Shown: positions 55,310 to 62,801 of the stretch, piece after piece
How positions within the stretch are numbered: the stretch's first letter is position 1
How the letters are laid out: each line of letters starts with the position of its first letter
NCBI RefSeq assembly: GCF_021559775.1
Contig: NZ_CP056047.1
Location: 1,116,001 to 1,180,000, forward strand
Length of the DNA stretch: 64,000 nt
From: Gillisella vitis
Lineage (GTDB): Bacteria > Pseudomonadota > Alphaproteobacteria > Rhizobiales > Rhizobiaceae
Direction: 5' to 3'
Translations under genes and position numbers: made by a program
Notes under the pieces: generated by a model
Told to the model about the DNA's origin: nothing
The model's database searches: none
The model's input: the letters and a program-made list of their open reading frames with translations, nothing else

Positions 55310-55398
55310 CATCCGCCCGAAAAGTGTGGCGCGGTTTTCGGATAAGCCGATGCTTGGCAGAAGCCATCGGCCCGAAAAGTGTGAAGCGGCTTATCGCG
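55309..55398. repeat. Two tandem units of a rhizobial intergenic repeat
   Basis: CCCGAAAAGTGTG occurs at 55316-55328 and again at 55371-55383, each followed by a GCGG..TT-rich arm. Unit 1 (55309-55353) is bounded by GCATC and GATGC. This AAAAGTGTG/GCGG element is one of the most frequent intergenic repeats I know from Rhizobium and Agrobacterium genomes. Confidence 0.65.
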
Positions 55399-56063
55399 CG
55401 CACCATCATTCAAAAAAATAATCCAAACAGAAAAGCGTTGCAGTTGTCTGTTGGTTCGTGTCGATTCGCCCTGGCTTGGCTGCCTCAAAAAAAGACAGTC
55501 AATTTCCATTGGAATAAAAATGGATCATTTTGGATCGTCGCTTATTTGGTTCGTTAACGCGCCCTTAAGTCCTGTCGACAGAAGCCAATAAGGATACGTC
55601 GGGTTCGATCAGCGTACTCCATGGAATTCAATCCATTGCTTTCCTCTTGAAAAATATTGTCTTTTTCAAGGAATAATTTCGAATTACCGAGCGTTTTGCC
55701 GAGAGTCTGCTGGCTGGTATTTAAATATGACAGTCGTGAAAACGAATTTTGTCGTGAGGCGCCATTGCGGCACAGTTTCAATTTTCGTAATTTGCGACGT
55801 CAGGATAATTTTTTTCTGCGGCGTGGAACCAATTGAGACGGCGAACATTTCTGTTGCGGTTTTAAACGGTTCAACGGCGTGGCAATCCGATGGGCGCGTA
55901 TTTTTAACCCGGATGCGCGGCAGACGGATTTCGATCTGGATCTATTTTAAGCTGGCAATCATGCGGGTAAAAAATTTGTCGAAGGCGTGGGCCTTTGGCG
56001 AGAGGCGGTCAAGGGATGTCGGGTGGCTGGGAATCATCGGCGTTTTTTCACGGAGATCGTATT
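55399..56063. other. AT-rich gene-free stretch before the XRE gene
   Basis: About 660 bp without a supported gene. A frame at 55727-56083 would overlap the XRE start and shows no domain, so I leave it out. It presumably holds the XRE gene promoter. Confidence 0.45.
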
Positions 56064-56468
56064 ATGGGGCTTTACGATATTAACCGGCTACTGAATGTGA
56101 ATGACGATACCTTGGGCGGGCGACTTGCAACTGCGCGGGATTGCGCAGGCATGGATCTCGCCGATTTGGCCTCGATCGCGGGCGTGCCGGTTGCGAAATT
56201 GCGCTCATGGGAGGCGGATCGCAGTGAAGCCGATGCCAGAAGTCTTGGATTGGTTGCCGATAGTCTTGGCGTTTGCCGCCAATGGCTGATGACAGGCAAC
56301 GGGCGCGGGCCAGACGAAGAGGACAATGGCGGCGATGCCGATGATGACATGCTTCTGGTCATGCGCCGCGAGCTTGATCGTTTGACCCATATGTATCAGG
56401 AAACCGGCAGCATGATCGAAATCCTGCATCGCAGGATTGGCGATTTGGAGCAGCGGTCTAGCCGATAA
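56064..56468 (+). CDS. XRE-family helix-turn-helix protein
   Basis: A 134-residue regulator. Residues about 17-75 form a lambda-repressor-like HTH (LGGRLATARDCAGMDLADLASIAGVPVAKLRSWE). An acidic linker (DEEDNGGDADDD) leads to a C-terminal amphipathic helix (LLVMRRELDRLTHMYQETGSM) that may be a coiled coil for dimerisation. The ATG at 56064 has GGAG 8 bases upstream. It is convergent with lipB across only 21 bp. Targets are unknown; it looks like a chromosomal, not phage, gene. Confidence 0.75.
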   Translation: MGLYDINRLLNVNDDTLGGRLATARDCAGMDLADLASIAGVPVAKLRSWEADRSEADARSLGLVADSLGVCRQWLMTGNGRGPDEEDNGGDADDDMLLVMRRELDRLTHMYQETGSMIEILHRRIGDLEQRSSR

Positions 56469-56489
56469 TGGGTGCCTTTCAGGCGCCAA

Positions 56490-57221
56490 TTACCGTGGCT
56501 TTATATGCTGGTCGGCCACTGTCGGGCCGAACACCGTTTCAAATGCTTCTTTGAGATGAATATCCACATCGTTCATCGTCACAGGCAGACCGAGATCGAC
56601 AAGGCTGGTGACGCCATAGGCAGAGATGCCACAGGGTACGATACCGCTGAAATGAGACAGGTCTGGCTCGACATTTAAAGACAGGCCGTGAAAACTGACC
56701 CAGCGTCGCAGACGAATGCCGAGAGCGGCGATCTTGTCTTCAGTAACGCTACCGTCCGGTAGAGGTGCCTTATCTGGCCGGCGAACCCAGACTCCGACCC
56801 GATCTTCTCGCCGCTCGCCGCGAATATTCATCATATCCAGTGTTTTGATAATAACGTCTTCCAGGGCGGCGACATAGGCTCGTACGTCCTGGCGGCGACG
56901 CTTCAAATCCAGCATGACATAGACGACACGCTGGCCCGGTCCGTGATAGGTATATTCACCACCACGTCCGGTGGCAAAAACAGGAAAGCGCTGCGTGTCG
57001 ATCAAATCCTTCGGATCGGCACTTGTGCCTGCCGTGTAGATCGGCGGATGTTCCAGCAGCCAGATCAGCTCGTCGGTGGTGCCATCGGCAATCGCTGCCA
57101 CTTCCTTCTCCATCACGCGCAACGCATCCTCATAGCCAACAAGTCCGTCGCTGACCCGCCACCGGATCGGCGCCTTGCCAGGGCTGGCAAGCATGGACTT
57201 GTCGAGATCGGAACGAAGCAT
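56490..57221 (-). CDS. lipB: Lipoyl(octanoyl) transferase
   Basis: Moves octanoate from acyl-ACP to lipoyl domains of 2-oxoacid dehydrogenases and GcvH. The signature [21 protein letters not shown] is complete, the lysine region is [19 protein letters not shown] and the catalytic cysteine is in [17 protein letters not shown]. The protein has 243 residues. No lipA is adjacent. It is the last clearly chromosomal protein gene before the tRNA-Leu integration region. Confidence 0.94.
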   Translation of the reverse strand: MLRSDLDKSMLASPGKAPIRWRVSDGLVGYEDALRVMEKEVAAIADGTTDELIWLLEHPPIYTAGTSADPKDLIDTQRFPVFATGRGGEYTYHGPGQRVVYVMLDLKRRRQDVRAYVAALEDVIIKTLDMMNIRGERREDRVGVWVRRPDKAPLPDGSVTEDKIAALGIRLRRWVSFHGLSLNVEPDLSHFSGIVPCGISAYGVTSLVDLGLPVTMNDVDIHLKEAFETVFGPTVADQHIKPR

Positions 57222-57322
57222 GAGACGCTATCCTTAAGGGCACAATTGGCGGTCGCCATTGTGTGGTTGGTTTATAGCGCCGCACCTCCTGTATGGGGCG
57301 GCAGTATAACACTTTAAGTTTG

Positions 57323-57368
57323 TTGCATAATTTTCTCTACGCCGACTTCGGCTGAAAGAATTATGCAA
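57323..57368. repeat. GCATAATT-type palindromic repeat
   Basis: TTGCATAATT (57323-57332) and AATTATGCAA (57359-57368) are perfect outer arms; GCCGA/TCGGC form an inner stem. It is the palindromic intergenic type common in Rhizobiaceae. A degraded relative starts at 4724. Between it and the tRNA promoter (57369-57654) I see no supported gene. Confidence 0.6.
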
Positions 57369-57654
57369 TGGTGAAACGGCACCGTCGTTAAACGGGCGCA
57401 TATTCTGACTTTCAACTTTGGCGCGAATCAGACAAGGTTAAGGAGAAGATGTGCGCGCCTTCTCGCCTTGATTATACCGGCAAGGGAGCATGAGCGGTGA
57501 TCTCCAATGACTCAATCTTATGTGGTTCATTCTGCTTATAAGGGTCATTCCAGCAGCGCGCCGCATTTCACCCTGCATTTGGCCCGGCTGGAGCGAGTTT
57601 TCAACAGACAATTCAATGCTGTGGAGCGATTTCATAAAAATGTTGCAAGCCGCC

Positions 57655-57683
57655 CTTGTGTACCCCCGATGCATTTGCTAGAT
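57655..57683 (+). promoter_or_regulatory. tRNA-Leu promoter
   Basis: CTTGTG (57655-57660) and CTAGAT (57678-57683) are 17 bases apart, close to the rhizobial consensus CTTGAC-N17-CTATAT. The tRNA begins about 30 bases after the expected transcription start. Confidence 0.6.
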
Positions 57684-57719
57684 GCAGCCCGTCGACGCAA
57701 GTCGGCACTCTACCACGAT

Positions 57720-57804
57720 GCGGTCGTGGCGGAATTGGTAGACGCGCAGCGTTGAGGTCGCTGTGGGGCAACCCGTGGAAGTTCGAGTCTTCTCGACCGC
57801 ACCA
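57720..57804 (+). tRNA. tRNA-Leu (anticodon GAG), CCA encoded
   Basis: An 85-base class II tRNA. The acceptor stem GCGGTCG pairs with CGACCGC, followed by discriminator A and an encoded CCA. The anticodon stem CAGCG/CGCTG holds the loop TTGAGGT, so the anticodon is GAG (57754-57756), reading CUC and CUU. The variable arm is long and the T arm has GTTCGAGTC. A terminator follows at once. The 3' end is the likely integration target of the element to its right. Confidence 0.95.
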
Positions 57805-57806
57805 AG

Positions 57807-57833
57807 AACCCGGCTTTAGGCCGGGTTTTTCTT
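57807..57833 (+). terminator. tRNA-Leu terminator
   Basis: AACCCGGC (57807-57814) pairs with GCCGGGTT (57820-57827), followed by a T-rich tract (TTTCTTTTTTG). Confidence 0.92.
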
Positions 57834-57854
57834 TTTTGTTCAACAGGTTAAGTT

Positions 57855-57895
57855 TTGATGTGTCCCACGTCAAAGCTATGCGTGGGACACATCAA
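57855..57895. repeat. Perfect 15-bp inverted repeat beside tRNA-Leu
   Basis: TTGATGTGTCCCACG (57855-57869) and CGTGGGACACATCAA (57881-57895) are exact complements around an 11-base loop. The right arm lies in DNA homologous to the integrase 3' end, where it encodes LDVS; the left arm is an inverted copy. No T-run follows, so it is more likely a recombination scar or protein-binding site than a terminator. Confidence 0.6.
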
Positions 57896-57955
57896 GCCGG
57901 ACCATTGCTTATTGTGCAGGCTTCCAGCGCTCTACCCCAAGATATATAAATCTTG
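57885..57955 (-). pseudogene. Remnant of an integrase 3' end
   Basis: On the minus strand this reads VERWKPAQ, a TAA stop, then AMVRLDV. The intact integrase at 58920-59987 ends VERWKLAQQAMDRLDVSEAWR. The stop arises from CAA to TAA at the second Gln. DNA from 57887 to 57935 aligns base for base without gaps to the integrase 3' end with roughly a quarter of positions changed. The upstream part of the gene is missing. It is a relic of an earlier integrase, or of a duplicated end, beside the tRNA-Leu. Confidence 0.7.
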
Positions 57956-58059
57956 GTTGCGGCGTGGTTGCGTTTGCACTTAGGTTGTTCGACGCCGCGG
58001 ACTCGGAAAAGCCGGATTTTTGATTTATAAATCGACAATTGAAAAATTGGAAAGCGACC

Positions 58060-58890
58060 GTGACAGAAACTTCCGCTCGAGCCCTAAGGAAAAAAGACGC
58101 TTCTTCTGAAATTACGGTCAAGCACGCGTTGAATGAAAAGTTCAATGTTATGCACGCGGTGATCATGCGCGACATTCGAAGCCGTTACTTCAACCACGGT
58201 TTAGGGTTCTTGATTGTACCGCTATTTCCGGTAGCGCATATTCTTTTGCTTCTGGGTGTCTATCACGTAACTGGAAAAACCTCTGAATTCGGCGATGATC
58301 TTCAGTTGTTCTTTGCGACGGGTCTGCTGCCCGTTATGACATTTATGTATGTTTCTCGCTTTATGTCTATATCATTGGTTGCAAATAAATCTATGATGGC
58401 TTTTCCTGTTGTGCGCCTGCTTGATATAGTGTTGGCCCGTGCATTTCTTGAATTTATTGGTATAGTTATTGCGTTTATGCTGATATGTTTTTATTTGGTT
58501 TTTACAGGAACTAATCCTGTCCCGGCCTACCCATCTGAGGCGTTGACTGCCTTCTTCTTTACCGTGATTTTATCAATTGGATTCGGAATAACGGCGAGCG
58601 TTATTTCTGCAATTGTTCCCATTTTTCCAATGATTTATGGGTTTTCAATGGTAATATTTTATTTGACTTCAGGTGCGCCTATTTATCTCCATACATTTCC
58701 ACAGCAGGCTCTATATTGGTGTTCATGGAATCCTGTTTTTCAGGCGGTTGAATGGGTAAGATCGGCGTACTATCTAGGTTATCCGACTGAGTATGTTGAT
58801 AAACAATATCTCATTGGTTTTGCTATAGGCAGTGTATGTTTCGGCCTAATACTTGAGCGTTTGGCGCGCAAGTTTGCGCTAGAGGGTTGA
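58060..58890 (+). CDS. Lone capsule-type ABC-2 transporter permease (KpsM/Wzm-like)
   Basis: Inner-membrane permease of about 276 residues with some six membrane segments (FLIVPLFPVAHILLLLGVYHV, FFFTVILSIGFGITASVISAIV and others) and the family features VIMRDIRSRYFNHGLGF and PVFQAVEWVRSAYY. KpsM/BexB proteins export capsule or O-polysaccharide with a KpsT-type ATPase, but no ATPase or sugar gene is nearby. The gene is clearly more AT-rich than the chromosome and lies between an integrase relic and an intact integrase, signs of transfer. GTG 58060 has GGAAAG upstream; TTG 58039 is an alternative. Confidence 0.75.
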   Translation: MTETSARALRKKDASSEITVKHALNEKFNVMHAVIMRDIRSRYFNHGLGFLIVPLFPVAHILLLLGVYHVTGKTSEFGDDLQLFFATGLLPVMTFMYVSRFMSISLVANKSMMAFPVVRLLDIVLARAFLEFIGIVIAFMLICFYLVFTGTNPVPAYPSEALTAFFFTVILSIGFGITASVISAIVPIFPMIYGFSMVIFYLTSGAPIYLHTFPQQALYWCSWNPVFQAVEWVRSAYYLGYPTEYVDKQYLIGFAIGSVCFGLILERLARKFALEG

Positions 58891-58919
58891 GTAAGTGCGG
58901 ATCCGTATTAGGTAGGAAG

Positions 58920-59987
58920 TTACCGCCAAGCCTCGGATACATCAAGCCGGTCCATCGCCTGCTGCGCGAGCTTCCATCGCTCCACGCGGCGGGTATAAAC
59001 CTCACTAGTTTTGGCTTCTGAGTGGCCGAGAATGGCCGTGATTTCATATTGGCTGCATCCCTGTTCTGCCAGCAACTCGGCCAGGCCTTTACGCACACCA
59101 TGAGCGGAAAGGTGGTTAAGGCCGGCGTCAATGCACCAGCGCTTGAACATGGCCGACATGGAATCACCGCTGGCAAAGGGTTTGTTGCCACGTGCAACGA
59201 TGTAGGTCTCTGCAATGATGGCCTGGCTATGGATGGCGGCTTTTAAGGGCTTGAGCAGGGGAATGGTCACTTCGGATGAGCCCTTCTTTGCGGGCACCCA
59301 TCGCAGCGCTTCCAGCCCGTCCAGAATGCACTCATGCCTTGGGCCAAGGAATGTCAGGTCTTCGATGCGACAACCCGTCCAAAGGAGAATGGACATTGCA
59401 ATGAAAGGCTTGGAACCCGGCTTGTGGTTGGCAAAGAAGCGTTTCACATCGGCTGATTTCCAGGGCGTTGCCCCGTCGCCTTTTTTATAGATCCGGTCAA
59501 TTCCCTTAGCTGGATTGGTTTTGAGGTGGCCTCGCTTGATTGCCCACTCATACATGACGCTGATAGCTTCGATGAAGGCGTCCGCTTGGGCGGGCGTACT
59601 GGCCATTTTATCCTGCATTTCTATCAGCTTTGGTTGCGGGATGAGCATGATCCGGTCTGGATCCTCTATCAGCCGGGCCAGCAGGTTTCGTTTCTTCTTC
59701 AGCGTTTTTGCGCTGGAGAGGCGGGCCTTTACCCTTTGCTCCATATATTCAAAATAACTGTGCACCAGCCAGCCAATAGACCTGGGCTTGACCACCTCGG
59801 ATGCCTTCTTCAAAGGCACGGGCTGTTCTCCATAGCGGGCAAGCGTATATTGGCGGCTGAAGTCTTCATCGCCTGGCAGGCAAAAAATGCGAATCCGCTG
59901 TTTCGGGTTGCCAATCACCCGGACGCGGTAACGAACATTGCCAGAAGGCAGATCTTCCTTGATAAGGCCGGGATAGCTGACTTTCAT
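58920..59987 (-). CDS. int: Tyrosine-type site-specific integrase
   Basis: Phage/island integrase of 355 residues. Catalytic residues fit the family: Arg in WTGCRIEDLTFLG, His-x-x-Arg in LSAHGVRKGLAELL, His in AILGHSEAKTSE and Tyr in VYTRRVERW. An N-terminal SAM-like core-binding domain precedes it. The 3' end points at tRNA-Leu(GAG) 1.1 kb away, the usual layout for an element at a tRNA 3' end. Its last 50 bases are echoed by the relic at 57885-57955. It is followed on the same strand, upstream, by two small genes. Confidence 0.92.
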   Translation of the reverse strand: MKVSYPGLIKEDLPSGNVRYRVRVIGNPKQRIRIFCLPGDEDFSRQYTLARYGEQPVPLKKASEVVKPRSIGWLVHSYFEYMEQRVKARLSSAKTLKKKRNLLARLIEDPDRIMLIPQPKLIEMQDKMASTPAQADAFIEAISVMYEWAIKRGHLKTNPAKGIDRIYKKGDGATPWKSADVKRFFANHKPGSKPFIAMSILLWTGCRIEDLTFLGPRHECILDGLEALRWVPAKKGSSEVTIPLLKPLKAAIHSQAIIAETYIVARGNKPFASGDSMSAMFKRWCIDAGLNHLSAHGVRKGLAELLAEQGCSQYEITAILGHSEAKTSEVYTRRVERWKLAQQAMDRLDVSEAWR

Positions 59988-59993
59988 GACATC

Positions 59994-60200
59994 CTACCAT
60001 TCTTTAAGGTCAAGAGAGGCTGGTTCGGCATCGCTCTCAACGCTGCTGGCAAATCGTATCTCAACCGTGCCGTCCTGGATAAGCAGGCGGTCTACCATGA
60101 GGCCTGCGCGTCGGGCGGCCTTCAAGGCAGCGGCCATGGCATGCTCGCTGGCACGCTTTCTGGCGGGTGGTGTCCCCAAAGTCTGATCAGCCTTTCGCAT
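59994..60200 (-). CDS. Small phage-type protein next to the integrase
   Basis: Sixty-eight residues starting MRKADQTLGTPPARKRASEH with a basic, helical first half and a short beta/acidic second half (VDRLLIQDGTVEIRF). The ATG has AGGAG 7 bases upstream. It lies 6 bp before the integrase gene and its start overlaps the end of the next upstream gene, so it is in the integrase operon. Size and place would suit an excisionase-like or accessory factor, but no clear HTH is visible, and the function is unknown. Confidence 0.6.
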   Translation of the reverse strand: MRKADQTLGTPPARKRASEHAMAAALKAARRAGLMVDRLLIQDGTVEIRFASSVESDAEPASLDLKEW

Positions 60201-60627
60201 TCTGTTTCTCCTGCGGCTGTGGGTGTGAGATATTGAAAGCCATCGCGCTACAGCGTTCCCTTCTGTCGCGCTCGGCGCGTGCAACGGCCAGCATGGAGAG
60301 GTCAGGAAGGGTGATGCGGCTGCCATCGTCCCTAATCGTGATGTGGGTGCGAATAAATGGAAACTGTTCTTGCAGAACGCCTTTGCGGACCTCAACCTGT
60401 CGCTTCTGGGCGAGGCGGCTGTCCTGTTGTGGCTTCTTGGACGCTTCATTTGGCAGAAACCACAATCCCTTGCGATTGTGGGTGCATCCAAGCCGGCGAA
60501 GCCAGCCGCGAACTGAATCGATAGAGCAGGGGACAGACTTTGCGATCTCGGCTGGCGTTACGCCATCTCCGATCATATTCAGTAATTCACGGTCAACTGG
60601 CCGGTTGATGTCTTTAATAAATGCCAA
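60187..60627 (-). CDS. Phage HTH-containing protein of unknown role
   Basis: About 146 residues. The N-terminal part looks like a winged or simple HTH (VDRELLNMIGDGVTPAEIAKSVPCSIDSVRGWLRRLG), followed by basic and beta-rich sequence with HITIRDDGSRITLPDLSMLAVARAE. The start is TTG at 60627, chosen because AAGGAG lies 8 bases upstream; a longer frame starts at 60657. It overlaps the next gene by 14 bp. Two repressor-type operators lie 163-210 bp upstream. Confidence 0.6.
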   Translation of the reverse strand: MAFIKDINRPVDRELLNMIGDGVTPAEIAKSVPCSIDSVRGWLRRLGCTHNRKGLWFLPNEASKKPQQDSRLAQKRQVEVRKGVLQEQFPFIRTHITIRDDGSRITLPDLSMLAVARAERDRRERCSAMAFNISHPQPQEKQNAKG

Positions 60628-60789
60628 TTTCAGTGCTCCTTGTCGCTGGGACTGCAAAGCGGGCGCAGATCGGCGTTCGCGGGCTGAGTGTCGTCCCGCG
60701 TTACATCCGATTCATCTTTGCCTGCTGTTTGATGCACTCAAGCCGCACGGCTTAAATATGCCACCATCGAATTGATGGTGAATGCAATA

Positions 60790-60837
60790 TTGCCAAATAG
60801 GCAATATTCGTCAAGCTCAAATTTGTCTATTTGGCAA
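60790..60837. promoter_or_regulatory. Pair of phage operators in front of the integrase operon
   Basis: TTGCCAAATAGGCAA (60790-60804) is a near-perfect dyad, and TTGTCTATTTGGCAA (60823-60837) is a second copy with one change. Both match the two operators at 61602-61650. They lie in the 273-bp gap between the repressor 3' side and the integrase operon and probably place that operon under the repressor. Confidence 0.75.
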
Positions 60838-60858
60838 ATTTATAAAAAATACAAGAAA

Positions 60859-60882
60859 GCCCAGAAACATCTGGGCCTTTTC
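60859..60882. terminator. Terminator after the repressor gene
   Basis: GCCCAGA (60859-60865) pairs with TCTGGGC (60870-60876), with AAAG and CTTTTC flanks. On the minus strand it follows the repressor stop by about 20 bp. Confidence 0.75.
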
Positions 60883-60900
60883 ATTACGTGCGATGTCTTG

Positions 60901-61566
60901 CTACCGCCCTGAGATCATCTTGCGTATGCGCCTGTGGCGCTCAGATGGTGCTGCCCTTTTCCATTGACCGCTTCTGATGACCGACTGAATGGAGGCGACC
61001 CACACCAACTCGACCCCTCTTATGGGTGGTGCGTTGTGGCTTTCGAGGTCATAAGTTCCGGCTTCTGCACCTTTGTGGACGCGCTTGAGATATCGACGGC
61101 CATCCCGCGTTCTGACGGCGGCTTCCCAGCCAAGTACGTCTTCTGGGATGATGCTCTGAGACCAGCAAATTATAATGTCGCCATCATCATATCGCGGCCA
61201 CATTGAATCGCCGCTGACCTCGAAGGCCAGGGCATCGTCGGGAATGGGGAAAGGTGTCTCGACTTCATGTAGGCCGTCAGGTGGTACCTGCTCTTCATCT
61301 GGCGAAATTTCGGCTCCAGCACCAATGCGCCCCATCACCGCTACAACATTCGCTTTCGGTTCATTGCTCTTAATTAGAATTTCTTGAGGCTCGACACCCA
61401 AAGCGTGCGCAAAGAGGTTGAGATTTTTGACCGACAGGTTGCGGTCTCCATTCTCCAGCCTCGACACATATGACGTCGATAAGCCAGTCGCTTCCGCTAC
61501 TTGCTCGATTGTCATACCCCGTTCTTCTCGGAGCGTATTCAGTCTGTTAGGGTATTGTTTGTCCAT
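60901..61566 (-). CDS. LexA/CI-like phage repressor (XRE HTH + S24 peptidase)
   Basis: A 221-residue lysogeny repressor. The XRE HTH (about 10-65) is LREERGMTIEQVAEATGLSTSYVSRLE. The C-terminal S24 domain has a likely self-cleavage site in GRIGAGAEIS, the serine in VSGDSMWPRYDDGD and the lysine in DGRRYLKRV. This layout predicts RecA-stimulated cleavage and SOS induction. MDKQYPNRLN is taken as the start; longer frames run back through the operators. It is divergent from the Cro-like gene across two operator copies. Confidence 0.9.
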   Translation of the reverse strand: MDKQYPNRLNTLREERGMTIEQVAEATGLSTSYVSRLENGDRNLSVKNLNLFAHALGVEPQEILIKSNEPKANVVAVMGRIGAGAEISPDEEQVPPDGLHEVETPFPIPDDALAFEVSGDSMWPRYDDGDIIICWSQSIIPEDVLGWEAAVRTRDGRRYLKRVHKGAEAGTYDLESHNAPPIRGVELVWVASIQSVIRSGQWKRAAPSERHRRIRKMISGR

Positions 61567-61601
61567 ATGGCAAAAATGCTCAGTTTGAAGCTCCAGCGCC
61601 A

Positions 61602-61650
61602 TAGCCAAATAGGCAAAATAGCTCTTGACTAAAAATTGCCTATTTGGCAA
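61602..61650. promoter_or_regulatory. Pair of phage operators between repressor and Cro-like genes
   Basis: TAGCCAAATAGGCAA (61602-61616) and the perfect dyad TTGCCTATTTGGCAA (61636-61650) have centres 34 bp apart. They fill the 95-bp divergent promoter region and match the pair at 60790-60837. Confidence 0.8.
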
Positions 61651-61660
61651 GTAATGTTGC

Positions 61661-61876
61661 ATGGATGCTTTTAGGACGTATTTGGACGAATCCGGTGAGA
61701 GGTTGTCGAGCTTTGCGCTCCGTATCGGGCGCGCGCCGAGTACATTGTCACGTGTACTGTCCGGTCAACGTGATCCCAGCATCGATTTGGCCCGGGACAT
61801 TGAACGCGGCACAGACCAGCGTGTAACTGCCATTCAATTTCTTGAAATTTGCCTCAGCAAACGGAAATCCAGTTGA
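61661..61876 (+). CDS. Cro-like small HTH protein
   Basis: Seventy-one residues starting MDAFRTYLDESGERLSSFAL, with an HTH at LSSFALRIGRAPSTLSRVLSGQRDPSIDLARDIE. It lies divergent from the repressor and 10 bp past an operator, the classical place of Cro. It is the first gene of the rightward early operon. A minus-strand frame with a strong ribosome site overlaps its 3' half (see findings). Confidence 0.75.
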   Translation: MDAFRTYLDESGERLSSFALRIGRAPSTLSRVLSGQRDPSIDLARDIERGTDQRVTAIQFLEICLSKRKSS

Positions 61877-62070
61877 TGACTTGGATAATCTTTTTGCTTG
61901 TCTATCCAACAGGCTTCTCCTGGCCATTTGGCGGCTGCCTTCGCGCGGATCGTCATCGTTTTGCATGCGGGCCTCCCTGAGTATCTGACGGCCCATTCCT
62001 CACATTTTTGATCAATTCCCACCACGGGAAAAACGCCGGAGATTTCCCGGCGCGGGAAAGGTTTTGCCTT

Positions 62071-62568
62071 ATGCAAGCAAGCGCTTGGTTTCATCGCATC
62101 AAAGCGGCGCAACGTGACCTGATTAGGCTGGCTGGCGGCATCGATCGGGCGTCGGAGATCTCGTCTGTCTCCCCCAGCCATATCGGCCGGATGAACAATC
62201 CGCGTGATACGGACCTGATGCCGATTTCGGTTGTCTATGCCCTGGAGAGCGAATGCGGCCTGCCTCTGGTCACCTCGGCTATGGCGGAATTGAGCGGTCG
62301 GCGGTTGACGGACCCGGAAGGCGACCGTGCTCTCGAGCAAAGCGCCATCCTTGCCTATGCTGATATGATGCAGCAGGCTGGTGATCTTTTTTCCGGTGCG
62401 GCCATTGCCTTCTCCGATCTCGTTGCGACCCCGGCGGAAGCCACCAAAATGGACCGGGATGCGGCTGCGCTCGAAGCTAAGATTGGTGTGTTCCGCAAGG
62501 CGCTTGCCGGTGTGAAAGCGCGGGGCGGGGAAAAATTCGGCCTTCGGGTTGTGGGAGATCAGCCATGA
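62071..62568 (+). CDS. Phage regulatory protein with CII-like character
   Basis: About 165 residues from MQASAWFHRIKAAQ. The first half looks like a DNA-binding domain (DLIRLAGGIDRASEISSVSPSHIGRMNN), followed by a conserved-looking MPISVVYALESECGLPLVTSAMAEL. The second half is helical. I recall similar proteins in rhizobial prophages after Cro, often called regulatory, but have no firm name. Its stop overlaps the next start (ATGA). The 190 bp between Cro and this gene contain short GGGAAA/TTTCCC palindromes. Confidence 0.6.
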   Translation: MQASAWFHRIKAAQRDLIRLAGGIDRASEISSVSPSHIGRMNNPRDTDLMPISVVYALESECGLPLVTSAMAELSGRRLTDPEGDRALEQSAILAYADMMQQAGDLFSGAAIAFSDLVATPAEATKMDRDAAALEAKIGVFRKALAGVKARGGEKFGLRVVGDQP

Positions 62569-62801
62569 TCGATGCAACTTTTACCCCGCTGTTCGAACGG
62601 CCCTTGAGTGCGCGGGCTCGGGGCTTCCTGCGCAAGCTCAAAATCCATGGTGGTCGACTGATCGTGCCTGATGGCCCTGACCGGCAGTTGGCGAATGATT
62701 GCCGTGCCTGCGGCTATGTGCTGATCCGCGAGGATCAGAAGACGGTGCTGCTGACCGGTCTGGGGCAAGCCTATCTTGATCGTCTGATGAGGGCGAACTG
62801 A
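62565..62801 (+). CDS. Small phage protein, winged-helix-like
   Basis: Seventy-eight residues: basic start (LSARARGFLRKLKIHGGRLIV) and end (VLLTGLGQAYLDRLM). The pattern suggests a small winged-helix fold. It starts in an ATGA overlap with the preceding gene. Role unknown; it is in the early operon. Confidence 0.6.
   Translation: MIDATFTPLFERPLSARARGFLRKLKIHGGRLIVPDGPDRQLANDCRACGYVLIREDQKTVLLTGLGQAYLDRLMRAN

Noticed and set aside
55727..56083. Possible 118-codon gene before the XRE gene
   Set aside because: It overlaps the XRE start, lacks a ribosome site and has atypical composition; the XRE start itself is well supported.
57507..57755. Small frame leading into tRNA-Leu
   Set aside because: It runs through the tRNA promoter and into the tRNA itself, so translation is very unlikely.
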